DNA of 64,000 bases from Parietaria judaica (lineage: Eukaryota > Streptophyta > Magnoliopsida > Rosales > Urticaceae), in contig OX940864.1 in NCBI GenBank assembly GCA_954871525.1, positions 22,810,001-22,874,000 on the forward strand, read 5' to 3'. Both the position numbers and the translations under genes were made by a program. The notes beneath the pieces are model-generated. The model saw nothing but the letters and a program-made list of their open reading frames with translations, was not told the origin of the DNA and did no database searches. Of this stretch, positions 25,301 to 35,779 are shown piece by piece. The number at the start of each line of letters is the position of its first letter. Positions within the stretch are counted from its first letter, which is position 1.

Positions 25301-28300
25301 AGGTTGAATGTGCAAATTTGAATCAAGAGCTTCAAGATATGGAATCTCGTGTTCGCCGTGGACAGAAAAAGTCCCCAGAAGAGGCAAATCAAGCTATTCA
25401 GGTTTTCTTAAATGTTATTCTATGTAAATCAAACTATTGGCCATTGCCTATCAATATCTTCTCAGCCATTTTTTATTGGTGTTCTTTTTATGCTATGGTA
25501 GTTTTTTGGATTAGAATCGGACATCTCAATTACACAATGTTTGGTGTATGAGCTGAACGTCTTTTAATCATTCAGGGTTTAGGGTTCAGTAATATCACTT
25601 ACCGGTTACAAACTTTTTAGATTCAGGCATGGCAAGATGAAGTTGAACGTGCTCGTCAAGGTCAGAGAGATGCTGAGGGCAAGCTTTCGTCTCTGGATGT
25701 AAGTCGTTCTTATCTTTGTAACCAAAAACTATGACCGGTTTAATAACGTATATTTTATCTGTTGAATTTTTACCTAATTTTTTTATAAATGCTTTTGGTA
25801 AATTTGTTCTCGTTCCTGACTTATTTAATTGATATAAAAAATTAAAAATTGAGCTTTGGGTTCACAAGAAATTTAAATAGTGCAATTATCGTTTTTGGGT
25901 TTACATTATCGCCTCTCACTCTCATATCTTTCTCTCTGCTCACTCTCTCCTTACACTTCTCATTTCCCTCTTGTCTAGCATTTTCTCCTTGTGTATCGTG
26001 AACAGTTTTTTGGCTCAAAAAAACTAGATTTAAAATACTAGTTATTGAAAGCTGATTTTTTTAGGATCTGAAACACACAAAAACTTCCAAAATTTATTAT
26101 AAAACTTAAAATAATATGATATATACGGAACATAGCCAATATTCCTGTAACCGTTCTTGGAAATACTGTTGTTTATCTATGGTGTCCTGTGATCATTTTG
26201 TGTTTAATAATATTAGGCTGAGGTACAAAAGATGAGAGTCGAATTGGCTGCCATGAAGAGGGACGCCGAGCATTACTCACGTCAGGTATTTATAGTAATG
26301 TCATCAATATTTTGATGAGATGCGCCTAAAAAGACCGATTTTCAGTGAACTAGTGTATATCTCCGTACCTGTTTTATCAGTTCACCAAGTTTAGCTTTTA
26401 TGCTATATAATAATTAAACTATCATATTCTGCATATATTATCTTCGGAATATTAAATACATACCTGTATGAATTGTCAATTTTACAGGAGCATGTTGAAC
26501 TCGAGAAACGATACCGTGAACTAACTGATTTATTGGTAATTCTAATTCAGTGTACTTATTCTGTATGCTATATAATATTCAAAAAATTTATGATTGACTA
26601 GTCAATATATATTATATTATATTATATGCAGTACTACAAGCAAACACAATTAGAAACCATGGCCAGTGAAAAAGCAGCTGCCGAGTTTCAATTGGAGAAG
26701 GAGTTGAAACGTCTCCACGAAGCACAGGTTCGGTTTCAGGTTTTCTAATCTACTTGGCTACATTTACTTGCATGTTCGTGATACATGCATTTAAATATTA
26801 GGAATATGTTATAGTTTAATTAGTCGTTTAATTATTGATGTTTAAATCAAATGTTAAGTCGTTTAGTTCTTTAATCATTTAGCTATACTCATGTATTAGA
26901 GTAATGAGAGGGTTAAGCTAATGAAGAAGAGGCCAATAACCATTCACAAAAGTTAGGTAGCTCAGAGACCAGTTTTTGGTTTATTGGTTTCGCAGATCAT
27001 GTTTTGTTATCAATGTTGGCTACTTTTCGTGTCATTGATTGTGGGTCGTATCACATCAGCTCACTTATGTTTTTTTTCATAGTCTAAAGTGTTGAAATAC
27101 GACTTAGACTATTTGAATTTATTCAGCTACTATTTTGTATACTTAGTTAAAATCTTATGTAATATAGGTTTATTTAATCTAATATAAAGTCCCATAAATT
27201 TATTAGTCCTTCATTTATATTTAATTATCAATGTTGTGAATTGAAAAAAAAATCCAATTATTATTCCCAAAATTAATATTATTTCCTGATCAATATCTGT
27301 GGTGCTACAAACAGGCAGAGGCCGAAAGAAGCCGAGTTTCACGGAGACCGTCATCTTCTTGGGAAGAAGATACAGAAATGAAGACGCTCGAGTATGTTGT
27401 TTCTTTGGCAGTGCAAATATATCCGTTCTTTTATAAACCGGATACATGTTTTCTCTTAAAAAAAATCCGGTTTCTGATGATCCGGTGTTCGGTGTTTGTA
27501 GGGAACTTCCCTTGCATCACCGTCATATGGAGGGGGCGAGAGTTCAGGTATCAGTTTTCCAAGATCCTCTAAACATCATAAGATTTCACTTCAATTATCT
27601 AGTTCTAGAGTCCAAATTTCCCTTCCATCTATTATAAAAAATCATTAGGAAAAAAATTGTGAAAAAATTAAAATATGATTTTCTGCAGTTACAAAAGGCG
27701 GCAAAATTTTTGGACTCAGGAGCAGTTAGGGCCACTAGATTCCTCTGGCGGTATCCGAAAGCACGAGTCCTCTTGCTATTTTATCTGGTAAAATGCAGTT
27801 TTATGAGCACACAAACTAACAAGTACTGTTGCATGAGGAACTGTAGAATTATAGAAAACTATATATATATAAGTTATATATAGTCAATTTGTTTGGGGTG
27901 AAACCTGGTTCCGATTTCTTTGGAGCCTCTCCATAATCGGGCCCGGTCTCAGCTTAGAAACAATCTTTCTTTTTTTAACCGGGCTGGCCTAGTGTTTGAA
28001 ATATTCTTAAAAATTAGTTACTTGTAATCTAAATATAACTTTAATTAAATTTAAATAATACATAATTCAGACCTAAAATAGAACCAAAAAAGCTTAATCT
28101 ATAGTAAACTTTTTTTTTTAAGCTAAAACTAAAACCGGCCGCCTTGGTTTTTGAAAGCCTTGGCCCTGTTCCGGTTCCTTTTTTTTTTTCCCCTCCATTT
28201 TCCAACCGTAACCGGGCTTAGGAGCCAAAAATTTAATCCCTGCAACAGGTATCGTGTCTAGTGCAGTTTTTTATTTAGACAGTTTGCTATATTATAGGGA

Positions 28301-28612
28301 TTAGTTCCCAATTTTTATATTGGTTAATTTAGAGGATTTAGCTTGTGTATATTTTATTTCCTATTTATTGAATAAAAACAGCAGAAATAATTCCTTAATC
28401 ATCTGCAGGTATTTGTACACCTCTTCTTGATGTATCTATTGCACCGACTACAGGTACACTGAGGTTTATATATATATATATGGTTATTAACTTGAACAAA
28501 TAATTAATCTCTGTTATAAGAAAGCCATTATACATGCGTTATTCATATGCAGGAGCAAGCCGATGAGTTACTTGTGAGAGAAGTAAAGTTTATGGGACTT
28601 TCAAAGCCATGA
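19346..28612 (+). CDS. GC1: golgin-84 (golgin candidate 1/2 type), 21 exons
   Basis: Exons join to 2130 bases (709 residues): 19346-19373, 21395-21475, 21949-22007, 22160-22792, 22909-22971, 23405-23482, 23753-23956, 24094-24150, 24460-24534, 24621-24692, 25141-25203, 25303-25401, 25621-25698, 26217-26285, 26488-26535, 26632-26727, 27315-27391, 27502-27547, 27689-27787, 28409-28453, 28553-28612. All junctions keep frame. The start MASWLKAAEGLFEVVDRKAK is the golgin-84 N-terminus. Exon 4 (211 codons) is a disordered Ser/Glu/Asn-rich linker. Exons 5-17 form a long coiled coil. The C-terminus has the conserved LDSGAVRATRFLWRYP segment and a membrane anchor, VLLLFYLVFVHLFLMYLLH, split across exons 19-20. 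Golgin-84 proteins are tail-anchored tethers of Golgi membranes. Intron 8 uses a GC donor. The length fits the roughly 700-residue plant family. Choosing GC1 rather than GC2 is not secure. Confidence 0.93.
19752..20185 (+). repeat. three-copy 143-bp tandem repeat in golgin intron 1
   Basis: The marker GGCATTGT recurs at 19768, 19911 and 20053, giving units of about 143 and 142 bp. The copies are nearly identical (TCCTACAGGATCATGG and GCTGGGTTAGTGAGGCGT appear in each). The block lies inside the 2.0-kb first intron of the golgin gene, close to the 5' end where intronic enhancers are common. It contains no open frame. A function is not established. Confidence 0.85.
24151..24459 (+). other. GC-AG intron (intron 8 of the golgin gene)
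   Basis: The donor reads CAG|GCAAGT and the acceptor CTTCAG|GCT. The exons on both sides join in frame (...RMMQ|ALREEL...) as the family requires. The rest of the donor site matches the U1 consensus well, which is characteristic of functional GC-AG introns. Confidence 0.85.
27892..28247. repeat. eroded hAT-like MITE in golgin intron 19
   Basis: The left end GGGGTGAAACCTGGTTCCG and the interior motifs CCGGTTCC, AACCGGGC and TTAGGAGCC resemble the MITE at 16790-17331. The right end is diverged (TTTAATCCCTG) and no clear target duplication remains. It enlarges the intron between exons 19 and 20 without touching splice sites. Confidence 0.5.
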
Positions 28613-29757
28613 TTTGGTAAGCTGTAAAATAATTTTTCACAAGCAATCATGCAATTACAAGCTCCGTTTCAATGAAAAAGAAGCAGTTGCGGATCGGAGA
28701 TTTTCCGTTTCCTTGCTCCGGAAATTGTCTTGCCTTTGCCCGGAAAGTTGCCATTCTCAGTTTCTCACACACTAAATTCTTGCTATGAATTTTTGGTTTA
28801 AAAGGATAAATATGTATGTATACACATATGTAAAATTTAATCACGGTGGAGTTTCATGGTAAATAAAATATGAGTTGTTACACTCGCTGTTACAAGTTGG
28901 TGGGCCTTTTATATATTGCGATTTCCTTGAAGCCGCAGAATTATGAATACTTGTATTTAGGGATATTAGCGGCATAAGTATTTAAACTTTGATTACTCAA
29001 GAAACTTCGATTAATTGGGATGGCATGGGTTTAAAGTGAAAAATAGCAACAAAAATATTTAAAGTCAACAAAATATAGGTGATGTACGTATTATTTTTTT
29101 TTTTTTTTTTTTTCAGCGGTGTTCAAATGGCATGTGGCATCAAGTTGACCAAAATATGTGTCGCCTCAATTTTTTCTAACGTCCATCGTACGATGGACCA
29201 TATGACATTATTTGATCAACATCCGTCAATAATAACCCTGGTATCTATAATCTTTACAAAAATCTCACTCTTCATATTTGCATTAGGTAGTGCCGTTGAA
29301 ACTTTTACTCGTTTAGGGAACTTTATTTATCTTATCATCTTATGTACTTTTTATTTTAATTTGGGTTTATAGCGACAAAAGTACTCAAGTTGTTTAAAAA
29401 TGGTAGCATAGAGCTAAAGTAAAAAAAAAACTACGGCAAAGTCCCTAAATTCATCTTTAATTGGCAGATCGGTGGACCTCATTCTCTTTTTCGTTAGTTT
29501 TTTGCTATTTCCGTCAACCATGAAGTCATAGAAAAAATGTTGGCTTTTGAAGGAATAATCGTGGCAAAAGTATTTAAATTTTGATTAATCGAAATGCATG
29601 AGTTTAAAGTGAAATATATAATGACAAAAGTATCCAAAATCAATAAACATGAGGTGACACATTTTTGTCTTAGTTTTTTTTTATGTTGGTAAATTTTAAA
29701 GGTCTTATTAGCAAAATACTCATTTAATCATAAAGTTTTTAAAAGATTACTCAAAGT
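28613..29757. other. 3' flank of the golgin gene and repeat-rich spacer
   Basis: The first 250 bases are likely 3' UTR. Two diverged copies of one segment, with AAGTATTTAAA...TTTGATTA and GGGTTTAAAGTGAAA-type motifs, lie at about 28962-29085 and 29555-29665. Similar GCGGCAAAAGTA-like motifs mark the ends of some plant MULEs, but I could not define element borders. No gene is seen; the frame 29079-29372 passes through a poly-T tract and has no domain. Confidence 0.45.
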
Positions 29758-29874
29758 TTGATAAAATTAAAGAAGTACTTAAGTGGTGTTTTATGGACAA
29801 AAATAATCCCATCTTCCTCCTATCTCTCGATCACCATTCGACGAAGCCTTCAATCACCCTTCTTCTTCAACGAA

Positions 29875-30222
29875 GCCGTTCGACCTCCATGTACGGATTC
29901 CGGCGCCGAAACTCCGGCGATCGCGAAGCTGAAGGTGTTTGTGGTGTTCTACTCGATGTACGGACATGTCGAGGACTTGGCTCGCCGGATGAAGAAGGGC
30001 GTGGATGGCGTCGAAGGCGTGGAGGCGTCGATGTTTAGGGTTCCGGAGACTCTGCCGGCGAGCGTGCTGGAGCAGATGAAGGCTCCGGCGAAGGATCCCG
30101 AGGTTCCGGAGATCTCGGTGGCGGAGCTCGCGGAGGCGGACGGCGTGCTGTTCGGGTTCCCAACGCGGTACGGGGCGATAGCGGCGCAGATGAAGGCGTT
30201 CTTCGACTTGACGGGGCAGCTC
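29875..30222 (+). pseudogene. WrbA/FQR1-like NAD(P)H:quinone oxidoreductase fragment
   Basis: Within an open frame ending at 30225, the segment from about 29920 encodes KLKVFVVFYSMYGHVEDLA, the FMN phosphate-binding loop region of the WrbA/FQR1 flavodoxin-like family. It continues through VPETLPASVLEQMKAP and FGFPTRYGAIAAQMKAFFD and stops at DLTGQL. Intact members have about 200-270 residues, so roughly the C-terminal half, including the GQETT and GYTFGAG regions, is missing. There is no intron and the reading frame upstream of the homology looks random. The piece most resembles the FQR1-like 2 subgroup. I infer a truncated, captured gene fragment. Confidence 0.8.
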
Positions 30223-30339
30223 TAATATCCCAGAACTTCTTCATCGACTTTGATAGGGATACCGATTTCCCTCCGTTTCCTTCCCCTGCAGTTCCGGTCC
30301 GATCTGTGTTCTCTGCGGTTAGGGTCCCCATCGGAGACC

Positions 30340-30502
30340 ATGGCGGTGCAGTTCTCGCCAAACGCGATCGCCGCCATCACCGCCGGCCAAGCCGCTGGTT
30401 CAGATCGTCGACATCAAGCTCATCGGCTCTCAGGAGAGGTACCGCTTTCTCCTCTCCGACTCGGTCGCGACTCAGCACGCTATGCTCGCCACTCAGCTCA
30501 AT
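30340..30502 (+). pseudogene. RPA70 (replication protein A large subunit) N-terminal fragment
   Basis: The ATG at 30340 begins MAVQFSPNAIAAITAG, the conserved start of plant RPA1. The frame then shifts near 30388. The other frame continues KPLVQIVDIKLIG, QERYRFLLSDSVATQHAML and ATQLN, ending at 30502, which is the first part of the RPA70N domain. Everything downstream is missing. The upstream bases 30230-30339 may be captured 5' UTR. It lies only about 115 bases after the quinone reductase fragment. Confidence 0.8.
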
Positions 30503-31268
30503 TATGTCTTCAAAACACCCCAAGATTTTCCATTTACAGAAACTCTCTCTCTCTCTCTATATATATAATATAATATAAAAGGCCAACATCTTTTTTCCCA
30601 GTTCAGGCAAGCATTTTCCCTTTTCATTTTGGAGCTCCTTCATCGTTCGTTTGCTTCTGTAATGCCATGGCCATGGATTCTGGTCGTCCGATAGTCCTCG
30701 AGCTTGAAGACAATGGAGGATTCACTCTTCTCAGCACTCTTTGAGCTCTTGATATAGAGTATTCTCTTCTGATTTCGACATTTTTTTTCTTGGTCTCTCC
30801 ATTGTTCTCGATCTTGAAGACAACGGAGGATTCGCTCTAGATTAGAGCATTCTCTTATTGATTTCGAAAGAGGTATTCCGAGCTCGGAATTCTCTTAATT
30901 CGTCGACATGAAAGCGTTTTGTTCGAATCTGTAGAGATTTTGAGGTAAGCTTTTATCGATCTTGATGCGTTACAACTTACAATATTTATGCTTCTGGATT
31001 TTTGGATTTCGAACTTTCTGTGGAATCTGGAATGAATTTTATATTATTATTAATTTTCTAATAAAGCTTGAGCTGAGAATAGTTTAAATCTTCGCTAAGT
31101 ATGTTTGAGAGAACATTCCGAGTAGTACTGGAGGAAAGAAAGATGTTTGTGGCGTAAGTACCAAAACAATAGTGTTTTTGGACGGTGTAATCCCGTTGTT
31201 TGCTTATCAAACAAAGCTGAATGATTTATATATATACAAATCATTCAGCTTTTCTCCTAAGGTTAGAA
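30503..31268. other. spacer with imperfect direct repeat, likely promoter of the cysteine-rich gene
   Basis: The motif GAAGACAATGGAGGATTCACTC near 30706 recurs as GAAGACAACGGAGGATTCGCTC near 30814, so a segment of about 110 bp is imperfectly duplicated. A CT/TA-rich microsatellite lies at 30544-30580. TTTATATATATAC near 31226 could serve as a TATA element for the next gene. Confidence 0.45.
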
Positions 31269-31523
31269 ATGGACAGAATGACCCTCGTGCTTGTGCTGTG
31301 GCTGATAGTGTCTCCGTTGACGCTGGCTTGCCCTTACAACGGCAGCGGATGCAAAGACTGCATAGCGAAGCAGCTGAAGTCCGGGTGTCCGGCGTGCGGG
31401 CCGGTGCTGCGCTGCATGGCGCGCTGCCTTTGGGGCGGCGGCGCTACAGCCGACTGCGCCAAGCTCTGCGACTGCGGCGGGAGGCCCAAGCTCTCCGCAT
31501 GCAAGCAGTGCATATCCAAGTGA
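31269..31523 (+). CDS. small secreted cysteine-rich peptide
   Basis: The 84-residue product starts with a hydrophobic signal peptide (MDRMTLVLVLWLIVSPLTLA, residues 1-20). A mature region of about 64 residues with 12 cysteines follows: CPYNGSGCKDC, GCPACGPVLRCMARCLWGG, DCAKLCDC and ACKQC. The layout suggests a disulphide-rich extracellular peptide. I do not recognise a named family with confidence. The ATG at 31269 was chosen because it gives a clean signal peptide; an upstream in-frame ATG (31221) would add an unlikely extension. After the stop, another frame reads VKCSCIV, so one missing base may have cut off a final KCKCSC-type cysteine cluster. The same sequence occurs in the downstream duplicate. 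Whether the shortened form is functional is unknown. Confidence 0.65.
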   Translation: MDRMTLVLVLWLIVSPLTLACPYNGSGCKDCIAKQLKSGCPACGPVLRCMARCLWGGGATADCAKLCDCGGRPKLSACKQCISK

Positions 31524-31754
31524 AGTGCAGCTGCATAGTCTATTAGCCTCAGTAACTTCAGTTCCAAAGCTTACATGTGTTTCTCTGTGATGATGATGGT
31601 ACGGCCGACTGCGCCAAGCTCTGCGACTGCGGCGGGAGGCCCAAGCTCTCCGCATGCAAGCAGTGCATATCGAAGTGAAGTGCAGCTGCATGGTCTATTA
31701 GCCTCAGTAACTTCAGTTCCAAAGCTTACATGTGTTTCTCTGTGATGATGATGG
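31449..31754 (+). repeat. 155-bp tandem duplication of the cysteine-rich gene 3' end
   Basis: Bases 31449-31603 are repeated at 31604 onward, with matching extending to about 31754. The unit covers the last 25 codons plus 3' UTR. I see only two substitutions (CATATCC/CATATCG and GCATAGTC/GCATGGTC), so the duplication is recent. The second copy lacks a start and is a non-coding remnant. Confidence 0.92.
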
Positions 31755-32039
31755 CATGTATTTGGTCTTTAATTGTATTGGAGCTCAAGAACTTGTTGGT
31801 GATCATGCTCTAAAATAAACCACGTTGTTAACTATACTTAACTTTTTATAGATTTTTTTAAAATTATTTTTTACCCTTATTTTTTATTTATTTTTTGCTC
31901 TCAAATCCCAATTATACTCGAGAAGCCGAATTCGATACGAGAGCCAAAGCCGCCGAAGAGCGTCGTTGAAAGGAATTCGAAACGAGCGCCAAAGATAATT
32001 CAAGACGAGTGTCAAAGAAGCCAAAAATCGTGTAATTAT
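31755..32039. other. 3' flank of the cysteine-rich gene
   Basis: This is AT-rich DNA followed by a short purine-rich stretch (about 31918-32035). There, ACGAGAGCCAAAG, ACGAGCGCCAAAG and ACGAGTGTCAAAG recur as diverged copies of one short motif. No gene is seen. Confidence 0.5.
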
Positions 32040-33240
32040 ATTTATGTAATTCAAGTTACCAAAATGTAACTGGAATTACATATAGGTAATTGTAGTTACA
32101 TTCAAGTAACTATAATTACATATGTGTAATATCTTGATTGTAATTTTTTCAAAGTTAGTGCTTAATATAATAACTTCAAAAATTACAATGGTTACAAGGT
32201 AATTCAGTAGATCGGACTTCGAACACATTTATTGACAATGTAGACGTTTTAACATTTCCGAAACTATATTTGACGTGGAATAGGGTAATTTATTCAGTTA
32301 GGTAACTACTGTTACATTTGGGTAATTACAATTACACTTATGTAACTGCGGTTACATTTTTGTAACTGTAGTGACACTTATGTAACTAAAGTTACACTTG
32401 GGTAACTGGAGTTACACATGGGTAACAAGAGTTACACTTATGTAACTAAAGTTACCTTTGGGTAACTACAGTTACACTTATTTAACTAAAGTTACTAAAA
32501 TAACATTTGGGTAACAACAGTTACACTTGGGTAACTGCAGTTACACTTATTTAACTAAAGTTACTAAAATAACATTTGAGTAACTATAGTTACACTTGGG
32601 TAAATGGAGTTACACTTATGTAACTAAAGTTACATTTGGGTAACTACAGTTACACTTGGGTAACAAGAGTTACACTTATGTAACTAAAGTTACTAAAATT
32701 ACATTTGGGTAACTACAGTTACACTTGGGTAACTACAGTTACACTTGGGTAACAATAGTTACACTTATGTAACTAAATTTACATTTAGGTAACTACAGTT
32801 ACACTTATGTAACTAAAGATACTAAAATTACATTTGGGTAACTACAAATACACTTGGGTAACTGCAGTTAAACTTATGTAACTAAAGTTACATTTGGGTA
32901 ACTACAGTTACACTTGGGTAACAAGAGTTACACTTATGTAACTAAAGTTACATTTGGGTAACTACAGTTACACTTGGGTAACTACAGATACACTTCTGTA
33001 ACTAAAGTTACTAAAATTACATTTGGGTAACTACATATACACTTGGGTAACTGCAGTTAAACTTATGTAACTAAAGTCACATTTGGGTAACTACAGTTAC
33101 ACTTGGGTAACAAGAGTTACACTTATGTAACTAAAGTTACATTTGGGTAACTACAGTTACACTTGGGCAACTGAAGTTACACTTATGTAACTTGAGATAC
33201 ACTTTTGTAACTGGAGTTACAACTTCGTAGTTCTAGTCAT
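32040..33240. repeat. 20-bp palindromic minisatellite array
   Basis: The dominant unit is GTAACTNNAGTTAC plus a six-base spacer such as ACTTGG, ATTTGG or ACTTAT. The 14-base core is a perfect inverted repeat around two variable bases. Units are sparse at 32040-32130 and tightly packed from about 32306. Some units carry an extra TAAAATTAC insertion, giving 29-bp variants. The array gives no continuous open frame. Every core contains TAACT/AGTTA; those with CAGTTA or TAACTG match the plant MYB core CNGTTR. Confidence 0.92.
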
Positions 33241-34080
33241 ATATAATTACACTTATGTTACATATTCAGAGAAACGGTGTGTTTTCGCTCTTTTAGCGAT
33301 AAAACAAAACGATATTAAAAGTGTATTTATTATGGAATCAAATTTCAATATATTTCTTAAAATAATAATTTATTGTTTTTTCTTTATTGGAATTAATTTG
33401 GAAGTATTAAAACAAATTTTGTAACCGAAGTTACACTTATGTAACTGGAGTTACAGTTTTGTAACTGGAGTTACACTTTTGTAACTGGAGTTACAATTTC
33501 GTAATTCTAGTCATATATAATTACACTTATGTTACATATTAAGAGATCCTACATAAGAAATGGTGCAAGTTTGTAAGTCAGAGAAACGATATGTTTTCGC
33601 TCTTTTAGCGATAAAACAAAACGATATTAAAAGTGTGTTTATTATGTAATCAAATTTTAATATATTTCTTAAAATAATAATTTAGTGCTTTTTCTTTATT
33701 GGAATTAATTTGGAAGTATTAAAACAATTTTTGTAACCGAAGTTACACTTTTGTAACTGGAGTTACACTTATGTAACTGGAGTTACACTTTTGTAACTGG
33801 AGTTACAATTTCGTAATTCTAGTCATATATAATTACACTTATGTTACATATTAAGAGATTCTACATAAGAAATGGTGCAAATTTGTAAGTCGGAGAAACG
33901 GTGTGTTTTCGCTCTTTTAGCGATAAAACAAAACGATATTAAAAGTGTATTTATTATGGAATCAAATTTTAATATATTTCTTAAAATAATAATTTAGTGC
34001 TTTTTCTTTATTGGAATTAATTTGGAAGTATTAAAACAATTTTTGTAACCGAAGTTACACTTTTGTAACTGAAGTTAACA
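33241..34080. repeat. three-copy 312-bp higher-order repeat containing the same palindromic units
   Basis: The marker GTTTTCGCTCTTTTAGCGAT occurs at 33281, 33593 and 33905, exactly 312 bases apart. Each unit has an AT-rich part, a CGCTCTTTTAGCG hairpin and a short stretch of GTAACTGGAGTTAC-type palindromes. Copies differ by scattered substitutions. This is satellite-like organisation growing out of the minisatellite. Confidence 0.92.
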
Positions 34081-34724
34081 AGAATAACACATAGATATGG
34101 TTAGCTTGAAACTGTTGAAAACCGGAACCGAACACGGTTTAACCTTAAACTTGACCGAGACACGGGATAAGAATACACCAACAAACTGGCATTAGTCTTT
34201 CCCGTCAATATGTGAGAAAACGTACTTGATTTTGAATCCACACATAAATGTGATAGTGTATTAAATATTTAGGATATTTGCAGCAAAAATACTTAGTATA
34301 GGTGAAAGTAGCGGCATATTGTACTCTCTTTTTTCACGGCGTATGTTCCCAATGTTGTCTAGTGTAAATTCCTAGGTACCCAATGGGTATACAGACTACA
34401 GAGCATTCCTTGCTTTGCTGATCTGCCGATCTCCTACTCGATCTGCGCTCTTCTCTGTTGTCGCCAGAGCTCCGGTGGTCGCGATCCCCTTCCCGTCACG
34501 AGCGGTGGCTATCGTGTGATCTATGGCCATCGCATGACCAGGACCTGCGCTGTTTGGATGATCGCGAAGCTTCAGACCTCGCATCTGAGTTCTCACCATC
34601 TGACCCCGACCTAGGGTTTCGGCAACCGCGGTGGCGCGATTCCGATCGCCGGTGTTCGGCGTGGTTGCGCGACCCTAGGGTTTCTCCGATCTTCCACTGA
34701 CGTGCAATTTTGGGGCTGTTTGGC
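34081..34724. other. spacer, including GC-rich segment
   Basis: AT-rich to about 34380, then GC-rich with CCTAGGGTTT and GCGATTCCGATCGCCGG motifs that recur in diverged form at 34850-35000. No domain was recognised in the frames here. Confidence 0.4.
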
Positions 34725-35135
34725 TCACCGATCTGGTTGGCGATCTTCTCGTGCTTCTCTTCTATGGCTGCGAAACGACTCAGACTTCAATTCTGCCCTA
34801 GCTCGCGAATCTCCAGATCCGGTGTCCGAGCCGTCTTCTTCCGCCTCTGACCTAGGGCTCCGATCGTCGTGGTGATGCGACTCAGTTCTCCGGCGATCGG
34901 TGCCGTCGCGCGACCCTAGGGCTGGTTCTCCTCCCTCTTTGCTCGATCTTGAGGGGTTGTTTGGCTGTCTTCTTCTGGCTGCAATTTTGGGACTGTCTGG
35001 CTTCGTTCTTTGTCGAGCGATTTTCTCAGCCATCTGTGCGAATCGATCGTCCAGGAGCTTCCTCATCATTGCTTTCATGGCGTCGATGTCTACTGTCACC
35101 GGAGTGGCGACTGCCATCGCCAGAGATTCTTCCAT
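34725..35135 (-). CDS. hypothetical protein, possibly a retroelement gag N-terminus
   Basis: This is a 136-residue minus-strand frame. The first 45 residues could form a helix (VTVDIDAMKAMMRKLLDDRF). The rest is a highly charged Arg/Asp/Glu/Ser-rich tail containing HHHDDRSPRSEAEED. The helix followed by a polar tail resembles the start of some plant gag-like or transposon accessory proteins, but I recognise no domain. The coding DNA contains diverged internal duplications (GCGCGACCCTAGGG, TTTTGGGACTGT/TTTTGGGGCTGT), so the frame may be a by-product of GC-rich repeats. Nothing in the sequence shows that it is expressed. Confidence 0.25.
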   Translation of the reverse strand: MEESLAMAVATPVTVDIDAMKAMMRKLLDDRFAQMAEKIARQRTKPDSPKIAARRRQPNNPSRSSKEGGEPALGSRDGTDRRRTESHHHDDRSPRSEAEEDGSDTGSGDSRARAELKSESFRSHRREAREDRQPDR

Positions 35136-35771
35136 CGCGAGAGGAGGTCGGTGTGCAGAAAGTGAGAAAGGGAAATTAGGGTGGAAGGGTAAAGTTGGAA
35201 GATTAAGTTTAGAATGAAAACCTTGAGTATTTTTTTTAAAAGTTTAACCCTAAATAAGTATTATGATAATAAGCCTAATTTTTTAAGATAGGAATATTTA
35301 ATCATAGATAAGATACACAATTATTAGCTCATCCAACTAACTCTCATCTATGTTCATCTGAATTCGACAAAAAAATTATTCGGAAATATGTGTCGCTTCT
35401 GATTTTTTTTTTTTATTTTGAGTATTTTTTGTTTTTATTTTTTCATTTTAATTCTTTACTATTTTAATTGATTAAAATTTGAATACGTATACCGCAATTA
35501 TTTCATTTGCAAAAGGAAACACAGTCCACTTACGCCCAATTAAATTAGTGCATGCAAATAAAAGTAAAAGAAGTCAGGCACGCGTCGCGAAAGATGTGAA
35601 GGACGCTGTCAGTAACCATTTGCATTTGCGTATGTGAAAAACTCAGCACACAGAAAAAAAAATATATAGTGAACTAACATTATTTGATTTGATCGTTCAC
35701 TGTCTGTCACACACAGAATTTGTAGAGATTCGACACTCACTGCTCACATCACATCACAACTTTTTTTCTCA
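35136..35771. other. AT-rich intergenic DNA
   Basis: I see no gene or clear repeat structure. Confidence 0.5.
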
Positions 35772-35779
35772 CATAAAAC

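Noticed and set aside
31172..31691. overlapping frames across the cysteine-rich gene on both strands
   Set aside because: Only the frame from 31269 gives a signal peptide followed by an ordered cysteine pattern.
32040..34080. CRISPR-like regular repeat array
   Set aside because: The units are contiguous 20-bp palindromes without unique spacers or cas genes, in a plant-like intron-bearing genome.
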